Assembly: GCF_001955715.1 (NCBI RefSeq)
Contig: NZ_CP019239.1
Span: forward strand, 2,604,001-2,668,000
Direction: 5' to 3'
From: Rhodoferax saidenbachensis
Lineage (GTDB): Bacteria > Pseudomonadota > Gammaproteobacteria > Burkholderiales > Burkholderiaceae_C
DNA: 64,000 nt
The notes beneath the pieces are model-generated. The model made no database searches, was not told the origin of the DNA, and was given only the letters and a program-made list of their open reading frames with translations. Shown in pieces: positions 46,148 to 55,126 of the stretch; positions within the stretch are counted from its first letter, which is position 1, and the number at the start of each line of letters is the position of its first letter. Made by a program: the position numbers and the translations under genes.

Positions 46148-46210
46148 ATTCAACTCTCCTTGATATTTCTGACTGTATGTTCCGCGGCCCGCTCTAAACG
46201 CGCTCGCGAG

Positions 46211-46300
46211 GACAGGAGTGGGTGTGCGTTTTGCGGAGGTAAAGGAGGAGCCCGCAAAGCGGGCGGGGGACACGCAGCAAAACGTGCACCCACTCCTGTC
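46211..46300. repeat. Palindromic repeat, GGAGGAG family, copy 1
   Basis: Inverted arms 46211-46234 and 46277-46300 (22 of 24 positions pair) enclose GGAGGTAAAGGAGGAG, a GCCCGC/GCGGGC hairpin and GGGGGACACGCAG. It lies between pmdE and pmdF in the operon. Other copies are at 52193-52267 and 52323-52412. Confidence 0.85.
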
Positions 46301-46316
46301 TCACCATCGCAGCAAC

Positions 46317-47345
46317 CTACCTGCCCTTTGCTTTCAGGCGCGTATCCAGGCGCGAGAAGACACGGCGTGTATTGCCTTCATAGATCTGCTGCTTCTCTGC
46401 AGCGCTCAGGATCGTGGAGGCTTCGATGTAACGCTTGGTGTCGTCGTAGTAGTTACCGGTGGTCGGGTCAATGCCGCGCACAGCACCAATCATTTCAGAG
46501 GCGAACAACACGTTCTTGACGGGGATCACCGTGTTGAGCAAATCAATGCCTGGCTGGTGGTACACACAAGTGTCAAAGTAGATGTTGTTGAGCACATGCT
46601 CGGTCAACAAAGGCTTTTTCATCTCCTGTGCCAATCCGCGGAAACGGCCCCAGTGGTAGGGCACGGCACCGCCGCCGTGGGGAATCAGGAACTTCAGTGT
46701 GGGGAAGTCCTTGAACAGGTCACCCTGGATGCACTGCATGAAGGCCGTGGTGTCCGCGTTCAGGTAATGCGCGCCGGTGGTGTGGAAACACGCGTTGCAA
46801 CTGGTGCTCACGTGGATCATGGCCGGCAGGTCGTACTCCACCATCTTTTCGTAAATGGGGTACCAATGTTTGTCGGTCAGCGGGGGGCTGTTCCAATGGC
46901 CACCGGATGGGTCGGGGTTGAGGTTGATACCCACCGCACCGTATTCCTTAACGCACTTTTCCAGCTCGGGAATGCAGGTGGCCGGGTCGACACCGGGCGA
47001 TTGCGGCAGCATGGCCACAGGAACAAAGCTGTCCGGGAACAGCTCGCTGACGCGGAAACAGAGTTCGTTGCAGATCGCTGCCCAAGTGGACGACACATTG
47101 AAGTCGCCAATGTGGTGGGCCATGAAACTGGCGCGTGGCGAGAACAACGTGAGGTCCGAACCACGCTCATTCATCAGCTTGAGCTGGTTGGTTTCAATCG
47201 ACTCGCGCAACTCGTCGTCGCTGATCTTGAGGTCTGCCACCTTGGGGCCCAGTTCGGGCGTGTTGAGGTTGGCAATCTGTGCGTTGCGCCAATTTTCCAG
47301 CGCCTTGGGCGCCGTGGTGTAGTGGCCGTGGCAGTCGATGATCAT
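46317..47345 (-). CDS. pmdE: 4-oxalomesaconate hydratase
   Basis: A 342-residue LigJ-type amidohydrolase 2 family protein from MIIDCHGHYTTAPKALENW (HxH metal motif), with GGAGAG upstream. HVSTSCNACFHTTGAHYL and FLIPHGGGAVPYHWGRFRGLA supply the remaining metal-ligand histidines. It adds water to oxalomesaconate to give CHA. First enzyme gene of the operon. Confidence 0.94.
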   Translation of the reverse strand: MIIDCHGHYTTAPKALENWRNAQIANLNTPELGPKVADLKISDDELRESIETNQLKLMNERGSDLTLFSPRASFMAHHIGDFNVSSTWAAICNELCFRVSELFPDSFVPVAMLPQSPGVDPATCIPELEKCVKEYGAVGINLNPDPSGGHWNSPPLTDKHWYPIYEKMVEYDLPAMIHVSTSCNACFHTTGAHYLNADTTAFMQCIQGDLFKDFPTLKFLIPHGGGAVPYHWGRFRGLAQEMKKPLLTEHVLNNIYFDTCVYHQPGIDLLNTVIPVKNVLFASEMIGAVRGIDPTTGNYYDDTKRYIEASTILSAAEKQQIYEGNTRRVFSRLDTRLKAKGR

Positions 47346-47389
47346 CAGTGTCTCTCCTTGTTTGTATTTGTAGTAGGTGGCCTGTGGGC

Positions 47390-48079
47390 TCAGGCGGGTT
47401 CCATGCCCTGCCGTCGCTTGGCCTCTGCGGCATCGTTGGATGCCATGAAGGCCAGCAACGCCCGCCCGGCGGGCAACTGGCTGGAGCTGCTGCACAGCCC
47501 CGCTGAAAACGTGGTGGTGATCTGGATGGCGGGTGGCAACGGGCCCACCACGTCGATGCCTTGCAGGTGAATGAGTTCGCTGAGCTGCTGAAAACCCAGC
47601 GCCACCTGCCCTTGCGCCACCAGGCTGCCCACTGGCACACCGGGGGGCGCTTGCACCATGCGCTCGCGGATGGTGTCGGCAATGCCCCAGCGCTCAAACA
47701 GCTTGGCCAGCGCCACGCCGCTGGGGCCGGTGGAATAGCTGACGCTGGGCGCTGCCAGCACGGCCTGGCGCACCGCCTCTTCGCTCGAAATATCGGGGGC
47801 GGTGGTGCCCGCGCGTACGGCGACGGCTACACCGGAGAGGGCCAGGTCGACCTTGCTCTGCGCGTCGATATGCCCTGCGGCGATCAACTTGTCGATCGCG
47901 TCCGAAGCCAGAAAAACCATGTCAAACGCCTCTCCGGCCTGTACGCGTTTGGCCGCATCCACACCACCGACCGACTCAATGGCCACGCCCTGCCCCGTGC
48001 GCTGTGTATAGGCCTGCGTCAGCTCGGCCAGCAACTGGCGGGTGGCCATAGACGAAATACCTTGAAGCATGCTTTGCAT
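47390..48079 (-). CDS. ModA-like substrate-binding domain protein without signal peptide
   Basis: A 229-residue protein from the ATG at 48079 (a second Met is 3 codons on). It has the type-2 periplasmic binding pattern of ModA-like proteins: QGVAIESVGGVDAAKRVQAGEAFDMVFLASDAIDKLIAAGHI, then VSYSTGPSGVALAKLFERWGIAD and VAQGQVALGFQQLSELI. No signal peptide is visible, so it may act in the cytoplasm. It is first in the pmd operon, 44 bp before pmdE, where Comamonas pmd operons carry other genes. Function here is unknown. Confidence 0.8.
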   Translation of the reverse strand: MQSMLQGISSMATRQLLAELTQAYTQRTGQGVAIESVGGVDAAKRVQAGEAFDMVFLASDAIDKLIAAGHIDAQSKVDLALSGVAVAVRAGTTAPDISSEEAVRQAVLAAPSVSYSTGPSGVALAKLFERWGIADTIRERMVQAPPGVPVGSLVAQGQVALGFQQLSELIHLQGIDVVGPLPPAIQITTTFSAGLCSSSSQLPAGRALLAFMASNDAAEAKRRQGMEPA

Positions 48080-48108
48080 GGTCGGTATTCTGGTCGCGCG
48101 GGTGGTAT

Positions 48109-48120
48109 TTGATAAGTCAA
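48109..48120. promoter_or_regulatory. Candidate LysR-type site in the pmd divergent promoter
   Basis: TTGATAAGTCAA, a short dyad within the 124-bp space between the ModA-like gene and the LysR gene. LysR regulators bind such dyads near divergent promoters; assignment is tentative. Confidence 0.35.
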
Positions 48121-48203
48121 CGATGGCACTAGCAGCTATCACATATTGGCATAATCGGAGCGCAGCTATTCGCTGTTCTCACTTTCGGATGTAGACCACC
48201 ACG

Positions 48204-49130
48204 ATGGACCTCAAACAGCTGGAATACTTTGTACGCGTAGCCGAAATGGGCAGTTTCACGCGCGCGTCCATCGCGCTGGACGTGGCCCAACCGGCCCTGA
48301 GCCGCCAGATTCGCCTGCTGGAAGTGGAGCTGCGGCAAAACCTGCTGACCCGCAATGGCCGTGGCGCCGTGCCCACCGAGGCTGGCAAACTGCTGCTGGA
48401 ACACGGCCGCGGCATCCTGCACCAGGTGGAGCTCACGCGTGAAGAGCTGGGTGCGGCGCGTGGCGCACTGGCGGGCCGGGTGTCCATTGGCCTGCCGCCC
48501 AGCCTGTCCAAGGTCATCACCGTGCCGCTGGTGAAGACTTTCCGCGAACAGATGCCCAAGGCCCAGCTCACGCTGACCGAGGGCTTCTCGGTGCAGATGC
48601 ACGAAGGCCTGCGCGTGGGTAACCTGGACATGGCGGTGCTTTACAACCCCGAGCAGTCGGCCGATCTGGAAATGTCCACGCTGGACGAAGACGAGTTGTC
48701 GCTGATCTCTCCCAACCCGCTGGTGGGCCTGGCGTCCAAGGGCAAACGCACCGGCCGCGCCACCACCGCCATCAGCCTGGCCGAGGTGGCCGAACTGCCG
48801 CTGATCCTGCCCAGCCGGCCCAACGCCTTCCGCATCCTGCTGGAGGGCGAGATGATGACGATTGGCCGGCGCCCCAACGTGATGATGGAGGTGGACGGCC
48901 TCAACGCCATCCTGAATCTGGTGAAAGAAGGCATGGGCCACGCCGTGCTGCCCAGCTACACACTGAGCAACTTTGACAACCCCGACCCGTTCAGCGTGCA
49001 GTCCATCCACAGCCCGCGCATCATGAGCCAACTGATGCTGGTGTGGTCAGCGCGGCGACCTATCACCCAGACACAGAAAAAGGCCATGGAAGTGGTGACG
49101 CAGGTGGTGCTCAAGGCGATTGAGCGCTGA
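48204..49130 (+). CDS. LysR-family regulator, PmdR-like
   Basis: A 308-residue LysR-type protein. The N-terminal helix-turn-helix is DLKQLEYFVRVAEMGSFTRASIALDVAQPALSRQIRLLEVELRQNLL. The effector domain begins near GRVSIGLPPSLSKVITVPLVKTF. Divergent from the pmd operon, it is the likely regulator of protocatechuate degradation, as PmdR is in Comamonas (inference from position). Confidence 0.9.
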   Translation: MDLKQLEYFVRVAEMGSFTRASIALDVAQPALSRQIRLLEVELRQNLLTRNGRGAVPTEAGKLLLEHGRGILHQVELTREELGAARGALAGRVSIGLPPSLSKVITVPLVKTFREQMPKAQLTLTEGFSVQMHEGLRVGNLDMAVLYNPEQSADLEMSTLDEDELSLISPNPLVGLASKGKRTGRATTAISLAEVAELPLILPSRPNAFRILLEGEMMTIGRRPNVMMEVDGLNAILNLVKEGMGHAVLPSYTLSNFDNPDPFSVQSIHSPRIMSQLMLVWSARRPITQTQKKAMEVVTQVVLKAIER

Positions 49131-49185
49131 GGGTTGCGCCACACACTCGCGTCCGCCTCGTATTCCCCTCCGTTCGCCCTCCCTT

Positions 49186-49264
49186 CCGTTCGGGCTGAGC
49201 CTGTCGAAGCCTTCAATAGGTTCTTGACTGGCAAATGCGGCTTCGACAAGCTCAGCCCGAACGG
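49186..49264. repeat. Inverted pair of the 24-bp dispersed repeat
   Basis: One unit reads leftwards at 49186-49209, the other rightwards at 49241-49264, differing at one base, with a 31-bp loop. It lies between the LysR gene stop and the Bug gene and can form a long hairpin, possibly acting as a terminator for the LysR gene. Confidence 0.85.
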
Positions 49265-49395
49265 GGAGATTTGCGCAGTCTTGTCTCAGGCCGTTTTTGC
49301 ATAGCTGGTATCGCGTTATTCAACTTGCTGCGGCCCTGCCGAAACCCGCACACTGCGAGGCAATACTTACAACAGCCATCCAGGAGACTCGGTTC

Positions 49396-50394
49396 ATGTC
49401 CAAATTCACTACAAAATTCATAGCTGCTTGCGCACTATCCATGGGGGCTGCAGGCCTTTTTTATACAAATTCTGCACTGGCGCAGGCTGCAGCCACTTAC
49501 CCCAACAAACCCATCCGCCTGGTCGTGCCCTTCACACCCGGAGGCTCCACCGACATCCTGGCGCGCGCCATCGGGCAAAAACTCACCGAAGCCTGGGGCC
49601 AGCCCGTAGTCATTGACAACGTGCCCGGCGCAGGCGGCGCCATTGGAGCGGACAAGGTGGCCAAGGCGCCTGCCGACGGCTACACCCTGCTGATGGGCCA
49701 CATCGGCACGCTGGCGGTCAACCCGTCGCTGTACCCCAACCTGCCCTATGACCCGGTCAAGAGCTTTGCGCCCGTGGCCTGGGTGGCGCGTGTGCCCAAT
49801 GTGCTGGTGGTCAACGCCAGCCTGCCGGCCAAAAATGTGAAAGAACTCGTGGCACTGGCCAAGGCCAAACCCGGCCAGCTCAACTACGGCTCAGGTGGCA
49901 ACGGCAGCGCAGCCAACCTGGCCACCGAATACTTCAAGCTGCAGACCGAAACCTCGCTGCTGCACATCCCCTACCGCGGCACAGCACCTGCGGTCAGCGA
50001 TCTGATGGGCGGGCAAATCCAGGTCTTGTTCACCGGCGCACCGGCCGTGATCGGCCAGGTGAAAAGCGGCACCCTGCGCGCGCTGGCCGTCTCCAGCCCC
50101 GAGCGCCTGGAGAGCTTCCCCGGCGTACCGACCGTCGCAGAGTCAGGCTACAAAGGCTTTGAGGCCGACCAGTGGTACGGCGTGGTCGCACCCGCAGGCA
50201 CGGCACCCGAGATCGTCGCCAAGCTGAACACACAGATCAACCTGTCGCTGTCCTCTCCTGAACTGAAAACCCGCCTCAACAACGAAGGTGCCATTGCCAC
50301 ACCCAACACGCCTGCCGTGTTCGGTCAGTTGATCGTGCGGGAGATTGCGCGGTGGAAGCCGGTGATTAGTGGGGGACGGGTTAAGGCGGATTGA
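49396..50394 (+). CDS. Bug-family (TctC) tripartite tricarboxylate-type binding protein
   Basis: A 332-residue periplasmic protein from the ATG at 49396 (GGAG upstream). The signal runs to SALAQ. TctC features are YPNKPIRLVVPFTPGGSTDILARAIGQKL, QPVVIDNVPGAGGAIGADKVAKAPADGYTLLMG and VPTVAESGYKGFEADQWYG. No TctAB membrane genes are near, as is usual for Bug proteins of Burkholderiales. A partial dispersed repeat (TAGCTGCTTGCGCA, 49421-49434) encodes part of the signal peptide. Confidence 0.93.
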   Translation: MSKFTTKFIAACALSMGAAGLFYTNSALAQAAATYPNKPIRLVVPFTPGGSTDILARAIGQKLTEAWGQPVVIDNVPGAGGAIGADKVAKAPADGYTLLMGHIGTLAVNPSLYPNLPYDPVKSFAPVAWVARVPNVLVVNASLPAKNVKELVALAKAKPGQLNYGSGGNGSAANLATEYFKLQTETSLLHIPYRGTAPAVSDLMGGQIQVLFTGAPAVIGQVKSGTLRALAVSSPERLESFPGVPTVAESGYKGFEADQWYGVVAPAGTAPEIVAKLNTQINLSLSSPELKTRLNNEGAIATPNTPAVFGQLIVREIARWKPVISGGRVKAD

Positions 50395-50503
50395 TTTGTC
50401 GGTGGGCTGACTTGGCTGTGGTCAGTTCGTCACTCACGTCAACTTTGGATTTGACCGGCACACCAAAGTGCCTGCACGTCTGTGTCGAACAACCTGTCAG
50501 CTG

Positions 50504-50773
50504 TCATTTCTTACCTCTTCCGGTCCAGAGCGGAATGCCAAGCAGCGCCAACAGCGGCCAGAAGAGGGCTCCAAGGATCTCAAATGGATTGGCCTCGCCA
50601 GCCGCCTCTTCAAACTGGAGTTGCTTGACGCCAGGCAACTCAGGATGCAATTGCCGCGCACGATCGATGTCTGACACCCTCGGAGTTGCCGAACACTCGC
50701 ATAGAACGCATTGACTCCCCGAGGGTTTGTTCGGGCTCCCACAAGCAAGACAGCGCCAGACGTAACTCGGCAT
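50504..50773 (-). CDS. Small zinc-ribbon membrane protein
   Basis: An 89-residue protein from the ATG at 50773, with a zinc ribbon (CLACGSPNKPSGSQCVLCEC, two CxxC knuckles) and a C-terminal hydrophobic helix (ILGALFWPLLALLGIPLW) followed by a basic tail. The domain order resembles small zinc-ribbon-plus-anchor proteins of unknown function. The DNA around it has lower GC and a GTTAGCC-like core just before the start, so it may be a lone integron cassette (weak). Confidence 0.6.
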   Translation of the reverse strand: MPSYVWRCLACGSPNKPSGSQCVLCECSATPRVSDIDRARQLHPELPGVKQLQFEEAAGEANPFEILGALFWPLLALLGIPLWTGRGKK

Positions 50774-50891
50774 GATGGCTAACTTTGTATGGGCCGCAGA
50801 AACGCGGAATAACGTGGCCAAATATTCATTGTTGAGGCGTCCCTAGATTTAAGTCTTGGTTATATATCAGTCTGAAATCCTGTGCGGAGAG

Positions 50892-52136
50892 CTACCCGAC
50901 CAACCCCGCAACAGCCCGCGCCGAAGCCACTGCGCTCTCCAGCAGCGGAATCCCCTGCGCCGCATATGAGCCGCAGAAAAACACGCACCGACCATCCTGC
51001 GCATGCAGCGCGTCCAGGCGTTGCAGGCGCTTGGCCGTATCCAGCCCGACCAGCGGGCGCTGCAGCGTGGTGTCTTGCAGCACCGTGGCAGCATCCGGTT
51101 CTTCAAACGGGTTGAGGGTCTGGAACACGGGACGTTCGCTCTGGTAGTCCGGCAGCAGACGGTTGACCCAGATGCTGACCATGGGCCGGTCCCACGCCGG
51201 GTCCAGCAGGTAGTTCACGGGCGCCCAGTCGCGCTGGTGCTTGGGTGCCAGGCGCGTGTCGTGGTGCATGAGGATGCGCACGCTGTCGTAACGGAAGCCT
51301 CCCAACACGGTGCGTTCTTCGCGGCTGGCGTCACTCAACATCGGCAGCACTTGGTTGGCCTGGGTGCCGAAGATCAGGGCGTCGAAATGCTGCGTGTGGC
51401 CGTCGGTGTGCTGCACACGCACGCCGTCTGGCGTGCGCTCTACCCGGGCAATGTCTGCATTCAGTTGCACCTTGGCGATGCGCTGGGACAGTGCATCGGC
51501 AATCGCGGTCGCGCCACCCACGGCGCGGTACACGGGTGATAGCAGAAAGCCGGGGGTGAAGTACTGGGCAATGGTGGTGGCCGGGTAGGCACGCACGGCT
51601 GCATGGCTAGCGGTGTTGATGCCGGCGAAACACGGCACCAGAAAACCATCCACAAATACGCGGGAGTAGCCCTGGCCATCCAGCCAGTCGCCCAAGGTGG
51701 TGCCTTGCAATGTACCGCTCGCCAGGGCCAGCGGCATCTGCACCATGAGGCGCCCCAGGTCACGCAGGATGCGCAGTGCGTCGGGCTGCAGGGCCACCGT
51801 GGGTGGCATCCAAGGCACGGTGCGGCCCAGCACGCGTGTGTTGCGGTAGCGGAAGTAGCTGTCACCGCCCCATTGGGCGAAGGACAGCGAAGCGTCCAGT
51901 GGCTGCAGCGCAATGCCGGCGTCGGCAAACAGGCGCATCAGGGCCTGGTAGTAGCCGGGGTAGATGACACGCAGCGGCACGTCCACCGCACCGCCGTCCA
52001 GATCAACGCGGTGCGCGCCGATGCCGATACGCGGCTGGCGCTCCAGCAGCGTGACATGGTGTTTGTCTCCAAGGTACCAGGCCGCGGCCAGCCCCGCCAT
52101 GCCGCTGCCGATGATTGCTATTTTTTGTTGTCTCAC
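50892..52136 (-). CDS. FAD-dependent amine oxidase-type oxidoreductase
   Basis: A 414-residue flavoprotein with an N-terminal Rossmann fingerprint (IAIIGSGMAGLAAAWYL), the following acidic ERQPRIGIGAH block and a C-terminal FAD motif (CVFFCGSYAAQGIPLLESAVASARAVAGL). It resembles the NAD/FAD-binding proteins often found with cyclopropane-fatty-acid genes and the carotenoid or protoporphyrinogen oxidases. No such partner gene is here; substrate unknown. The region 52137-52445 upstream holds two palindromic repeats and no gene. Confidence 0.82.
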   Translation of the reverse strand: MRQQKIAIIGSGMAGLAAAWYLGDKHHVTLLERQPRIGIGAHRVDLDGGAVDVPLRVIYPGYYQALMRLFADAGIALQPLDASLSFAQWGGDSYFRYRNTRVLGRTVPWMPPTVALQPDALRILRDLGRLMVQMPLALASGTLQGTTLGDWLDGQGYSRVFVDGFLVPCFAGINTASHAAVRAYPATTIAQYFTPGFLLSPVYRAVGGATAIADALSQRIAKVQLNADIARVERTPDGVRVQHTDGHTQHFDALIFGTQANQVLPMLSDASREERTVLGGFRYDSVRILMHHDTRLAPKHQRDWAPVNYLLDPAWDRPMVSIWVNRLLPDYQSERPVFQTLNPFEEPDAATVLQDTTLQRPLVGLDTAKRLQRLDALHAQDGRCVFFCGSYAAQGIPLLESAVASARAVAGLVG

Positions 52137-52192
52137 GCCAGCATGGTAGTGCAGCGGGTGAACGGTTCTCTTGTGCGCCTCGCAACGGACAC

Positions 52193-52267
52193 GGGGTAGG
52201 CGCTCTGCTCCGTGTCCCCCGCCCGCGGTGCGGGCTCCTCCTTTTACCTACGCAGAACACCCACCCC
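52193..52267. repeat. Palindromic repeat, GGAGGAG family, copy 2 (inverted)
   Basis: Arms GGGGTAGGCGCTCTGC and the inverted GCAGAACACCCACCCC enclose GTGTCCCCC, a GCCCGC/GCGGGC hairpin and CTCCTCCTTTTACC. It lies upstream of the flavoprotein gene, opposite in orientation to copy 3, 55 bp away. Confidence 0.8.
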
Positions 52268-52322
52268 ATGCCCGTTGCTGGAGGTCTGGCTGTTCTTGCC
52301 ACCATGTCAAACCCGTTGGAAG

Positions 52323-52412
52323 ATCAGGCGGGTTGTGCGTTTTGCGCAGGTAAAAGGAGGAGGCCGCAAAGCGGCCGGGGGACACAGAGCAAAACGTGCA
52401 ATCCGCCTGGTC
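52323..52412. repeat. Palindromic repeat, GGAGGAG family, copy 3
   Basis: Outer arms built on GGCGGGTTGTGCGTTTTGC and its inverted partner, enclosing GGTAAAAGGAGGAG, a GGCCGC/GCGGCC hairpin and GGGGGACACAGAG. The core is shared with copies 1 and 2 but the outer arm sequence is its own. Confidence 0.85.
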
Positions 52413-52445
52413 CAGCAGAAACCAAGGCAGCCCTCAAGAAGAAAG

Positions 52446-53339
52446 TTACTTCTTAAGCAACCGATCCGCGTAATCCTGCCAAGGCGCGTCCTTGGGCACG
52501 TCTGCAAACAAGCCCGTGCGCGCCTGATCCGCCACCCACTGCTGCTTGTCGGCAATGGCGCTGGCCATGGTGGGCGCAAAGCCGGCTTCGCTGACCGTAC
52601 GCGCGGACTCCCGCATTTCCTCGGCACGGCGCTGGCCATGTTGCACGACGCGGCTGAAGAAATAGGCGCCCTGCTTTTCCCAGTCGATGGACGGGAAGGT
52701 TTCTGCCAGCGTGGGCAACACATGGTCTTCCACGCCATAAGCACGGGCGGTGCTGTAGCTCTCGATGACCAGCGCTTCCAGGCCCTTGATCATCACGCTG
52801 CGGCACATCTTGATGGCCGACGCCACGCCGATCTCGGTGGCCACGGCCTTGGCGTCCATGCCCATGGCATTGAGCAATACCGCAAGCTCAGCCGCCAGTG
52901 GACCGCCAAACAGCATGGGCACCTTGATGCCATAGGGCGGCACCGAGGTCATCACACCGGCTTCCACATAACGGCCACCCGCAGCCTCAATCAGCTTGGC
53001 GGCCTGCTGCTTGGTGCCGGGAGAGGCAGAGTTCAGATCGAGAAACACAGTGCCCGCCCGCAAATGGGGCGCCACCGCTTCTGCCACCGCCAGCGTGTTG
53101 GACGCGGTGACAGCCGAGATGATGAAGTCACTCTGCGCGCACAGCGCCTGCACACCGTCCACAGGCGTCACCTGCGCAGCTACGGTCTGTGCATGCATGG
53201 CACCACGTGTGAGGGTACCGTCCGCCAGCTTCAGGTCCCACACCTGGGTGGACTGAAAGTGGGCACGAAGACCGGCGCTGAAGATGCGCCCGACCTCGCC
53301 GTAACCCACGACGCCCAGATGCTGCAGTAGCAAGGCCAT
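52446..53339 (-). CDS. NAD(P)-dependent hydroxyacid dehydrogenase-like protein (DUF1932 C-terminus)
   Basis: A 297-residue protein with an N-terminal Rossmann domain (HLGVVGYGEVGRIFSAGLRAH, GxGxxG form) and the 3-hydroxyisobutyrate/6-phosphogluconate-dehydrogenase-like block FLDLNSASPGTKQQAAKLIEAAGGRYVEAGVMTSVPPYG. The C-terminal half (IKMCRSVMIKGLEALVIESYSTARAYGVEDHVL) matches DUF1932. It may act in aromatic or hydroxyacid catabolism given its place next to pmd-island genes; the reaction is unknown. Confidence 0.85.
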   Translation of the reverse strand: MALLLQHLGVVGYGEVGRIFSAGLRAHFQSTQVWDLKLADGTLTRGAMHAQTVAAQVTPVDGVQALCAQSDFIISAVTASNTLAVAEAVAPHLRAGTVFLDLNSASPGTKQQAAKLIEAAGGRYVEAGVMTSVPPYGIKVPMLFGGPLAAELAVLLNAMGMDAKAVATEIGVASAIKMCRSVMIKGLEALVIESYSTARAYGVEDHVLPTLAETFPSIDWEKQGAYFFSRVVQHGQRRAEEMRESARTVSEAGFAPTMASAIADKQQWVADQARTGLFADVPKDAPWQDYADRLLKK

Positions 53340-53350
53340 GTTTGCAGACC

Positions 53351-54331
53351 TTACAGCTTTGGAACACCCGCCTTGTTGATCACTTCGCTCCAGCGCTTGA
53401 TTTCGCTGGACAACAGTTCGCCCAGCTTCTCAGGGCTGGAGCCACGGGCTTGCACGTTCAGTTCGTAAAGGCGTTTCTTCACATCCGGGCTGGCCAGCGC
53501 GGCTTGGGCTTCCTTGTTCAGGCGGGCGATGACGTCCTTGGGTGTTTTGGCGGGAGCCGCCAATGCGTTCCAGGAGGACACGTCGAAGTCCTTCACACCG
53601 CTTTGCATCAGTGTGGGCACATCGGGCAACTGGGGCGCACGGGCGTCACCCATCACAGCCAATGCACTCACTGCTTTGGACTGCACCTGGCCCATCATGG
53701 GGCCCAGAATTTCCACTGCCACATCGACCTGGCCGCCGCGCAGTGCGGTGATCACGGCCGGTGTGCCGTTGAAGGGAACGATCAAAAAGTCCAGGCCCGT
53801 GCGGGACTTGAACAATTCGGCCGCCAGATTCTGCGTGCTGCCGATATTGATGGTGCCCACATTGAGTTTGCCCGGGTGGGCCTTGGCATAGGCCAGCAGC
53901 TCGGTCATGGTCTTGAAGGGTGCGGTGGGCGATGCCAGCACCGCCAGATCGAAGTAGCCCAGGGTGGACACGGGCGCGAAGTCGCGCAATGCGTCAAACG
54001 GCAGGCTCTTGAACAGGCCCGCGCTCACCGCGGTGCCGTTGGACATCAGCAGCAGGGTGTGGCCGTCGGGATCGGCCTTGGCAACGGTGTCGCCTGCCAC
54101 CACGCCACCGGCGCCAGGCTTGTTATCAATCACCACGGGCTGGCCCAGCGATTCGGACATTTTTTGCGCCACAGTGCGCGCGGTCAGATCGGCCACGCCG
54201 CCAGCACCAAAGGGCACCACGATGCGGATGGGTTTGGACGGGAAGGCCTGCGCCATGGCGGGGGCTACAGCAAAGGTGCCCAGACCCAGAATGGCGCCAG
54301 CGAGGATGGCTGTGAATTTCAAGCGTTTCAT
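53351..54331 (-). CDS. Bug-family (TctC) binding protein
   Basis: A 326-residue periplasmic protein with a signal (ILAGAILGLGTFAVAPAMAQ). TctC features are FPSKPIRIVVPFGAGGVADLTARTVAQKM, QPVVIDNKPGAGGVVAGDTVAKADPDGHTLLLM and VPTLMQSGVKDFDVSSWNALAAP. Second orphan Bug protein of the island, 11 bp before the DUF1932 gene; it may capture an aromatic or organic acid. Confidence 0.92.
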   Translation of the reverse strand: MKRLKFTAILAGAILGLGTFAVAPAMAQAFPSKPIRIVVPFGAGGVADLTARTVAQKMSESLGQPVVIDNKPGAGGVVAGDTVAKADPDGHTLLLMSNGTAVSAGLFKSLPFDALRDFAPVSTLGYFDLAVLASPTAPFKTMTELLAYAKAHPGKLNVGTINIGSTQNLAAELFKSRTGLDFLIVPFNGTPAVITALRGGQVDVAVEILGPMMGQVQSKAVSALAVMGDARAPQLPDVPTLMQSGVKDFDVSSWNALAAPAKTPKDVIARLNKEAQAALASPDVKKRLYELNVQARGSSPEKLGELLSSEIKRWSEVINKAGVPKL

Positions 54332-54352
54332 GTCTCAACTCCTTATGTAATA

Positions 54353-54380
54353 TGCGCAAGCAGCTATCAAATCAATAGCA
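54353..54380. repeat. Dispersed GCGCAAGCAGCT repeat, short copy
   Basis: GCGCAAGCAGCTATCAAATC followed by AATAGCA between the Bug gene start and the livF stop. It has only the right-hand half of the longer copies. Confidence 0.65.
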
Positions 54381-54400
54381 ATTCAAAAAAAACAGACGGT

Positions 54401-55126
54401 TTAGCGTGCTACACCCAGCAGCTTGTCCAGCAGCGCAGGGTTCTCCTGCAAGCCCTTGGCCGTGCCACTGTGCACCACGGTGCCGCGGTCCAGCACGGCA
54501 GCGGTGTCGCTGATCGCCAGAATGGCCTGCGGGTGCTGCTCCACGATGATGGCCGAGAGGCCCTCTTCGCGGGTGATGCGGCGGATCGCCTTGAGCAGCT
54601 CCTGCACGATGATGGGCGCCAGGCCTTCGCAGGGTTCGTCCAGCAGCAGCAGCGTGGGGTTGAGCACCAGCGCACGGCCCACGGCCAGCATCTGCTGTTC
54701 GCCGCCCGACAACTGCGTACCCAGATTGGTCTTGCGCTCGGCCAGGCGGGGGAACAGCTCGTACACACGGGCCGGTGTCCACATCGCTGCCTTGCGGCCA
54801 GCGCGTGCGGGGCGGGCCACAGCGGTCAGGTTCTCGTCCACCGTGAGCGACTTGAAGATGTTGCGCTCTTGCGGCACCCAGCCAATACCGGCCGCGGCAC
54901 GTTCGTGCTGCGGCAGCTTGTGCAGCGCCGCGCCGCCAAGGGCAATGGTTCCGCCATGCTGGCGGGTCGCTCCGGCCAGGGTGTTCATGAACGTGGTCTT
55001 GCCCGTGCCATTGCGCCCCAGCAGGGCCAGGGTTTCACCTTCGTTGAGGCGGATGGACACGCCGTTCAGCACCACGGCTTCGCCGTAACCTGCGGACAAA
55101 TCTTCGACTTTCAGCAACTCGGTCAT
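54401..55126 (-). CDS. livF: Branched-chain-type ABC transporter ATPase
   Basis: A 241-residue ABC ATPase: Walker A LLGRNGTGKTTFMNTLAG, signature LSGGEQQMLAVGRAL, Walker B LLLLDEPCEGLAP and switch His VEQHPQAIL. The C-terminus matches LivF. It overlaps the livG stop by 4 bp. Placed in the aromatic island, the system may import aromatic acids rather than amino acids (inference). Confidence 0.94.
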   Translation of the reverse strand: MTELLKVEDLSAGYGEAVVLNGVSIRLNEGETLALLGRNGTGKTTFMNTLAGATRQHGGTIALGGAALHKLPQHERAAAGIGWVPQERNIFKSLTVDENLTAVARPARAGRKAAMWTPARVYELFPRLAERKTNLGTQLSGGEQQMLAVGRALVLNPTLLLLDEPCEGLAPIIVQELLKAIRRITREEGLSAIIVEQHPQAILAISDTAAVLDRGTVVHSGTAKGLQENPALLDKLLGVAR

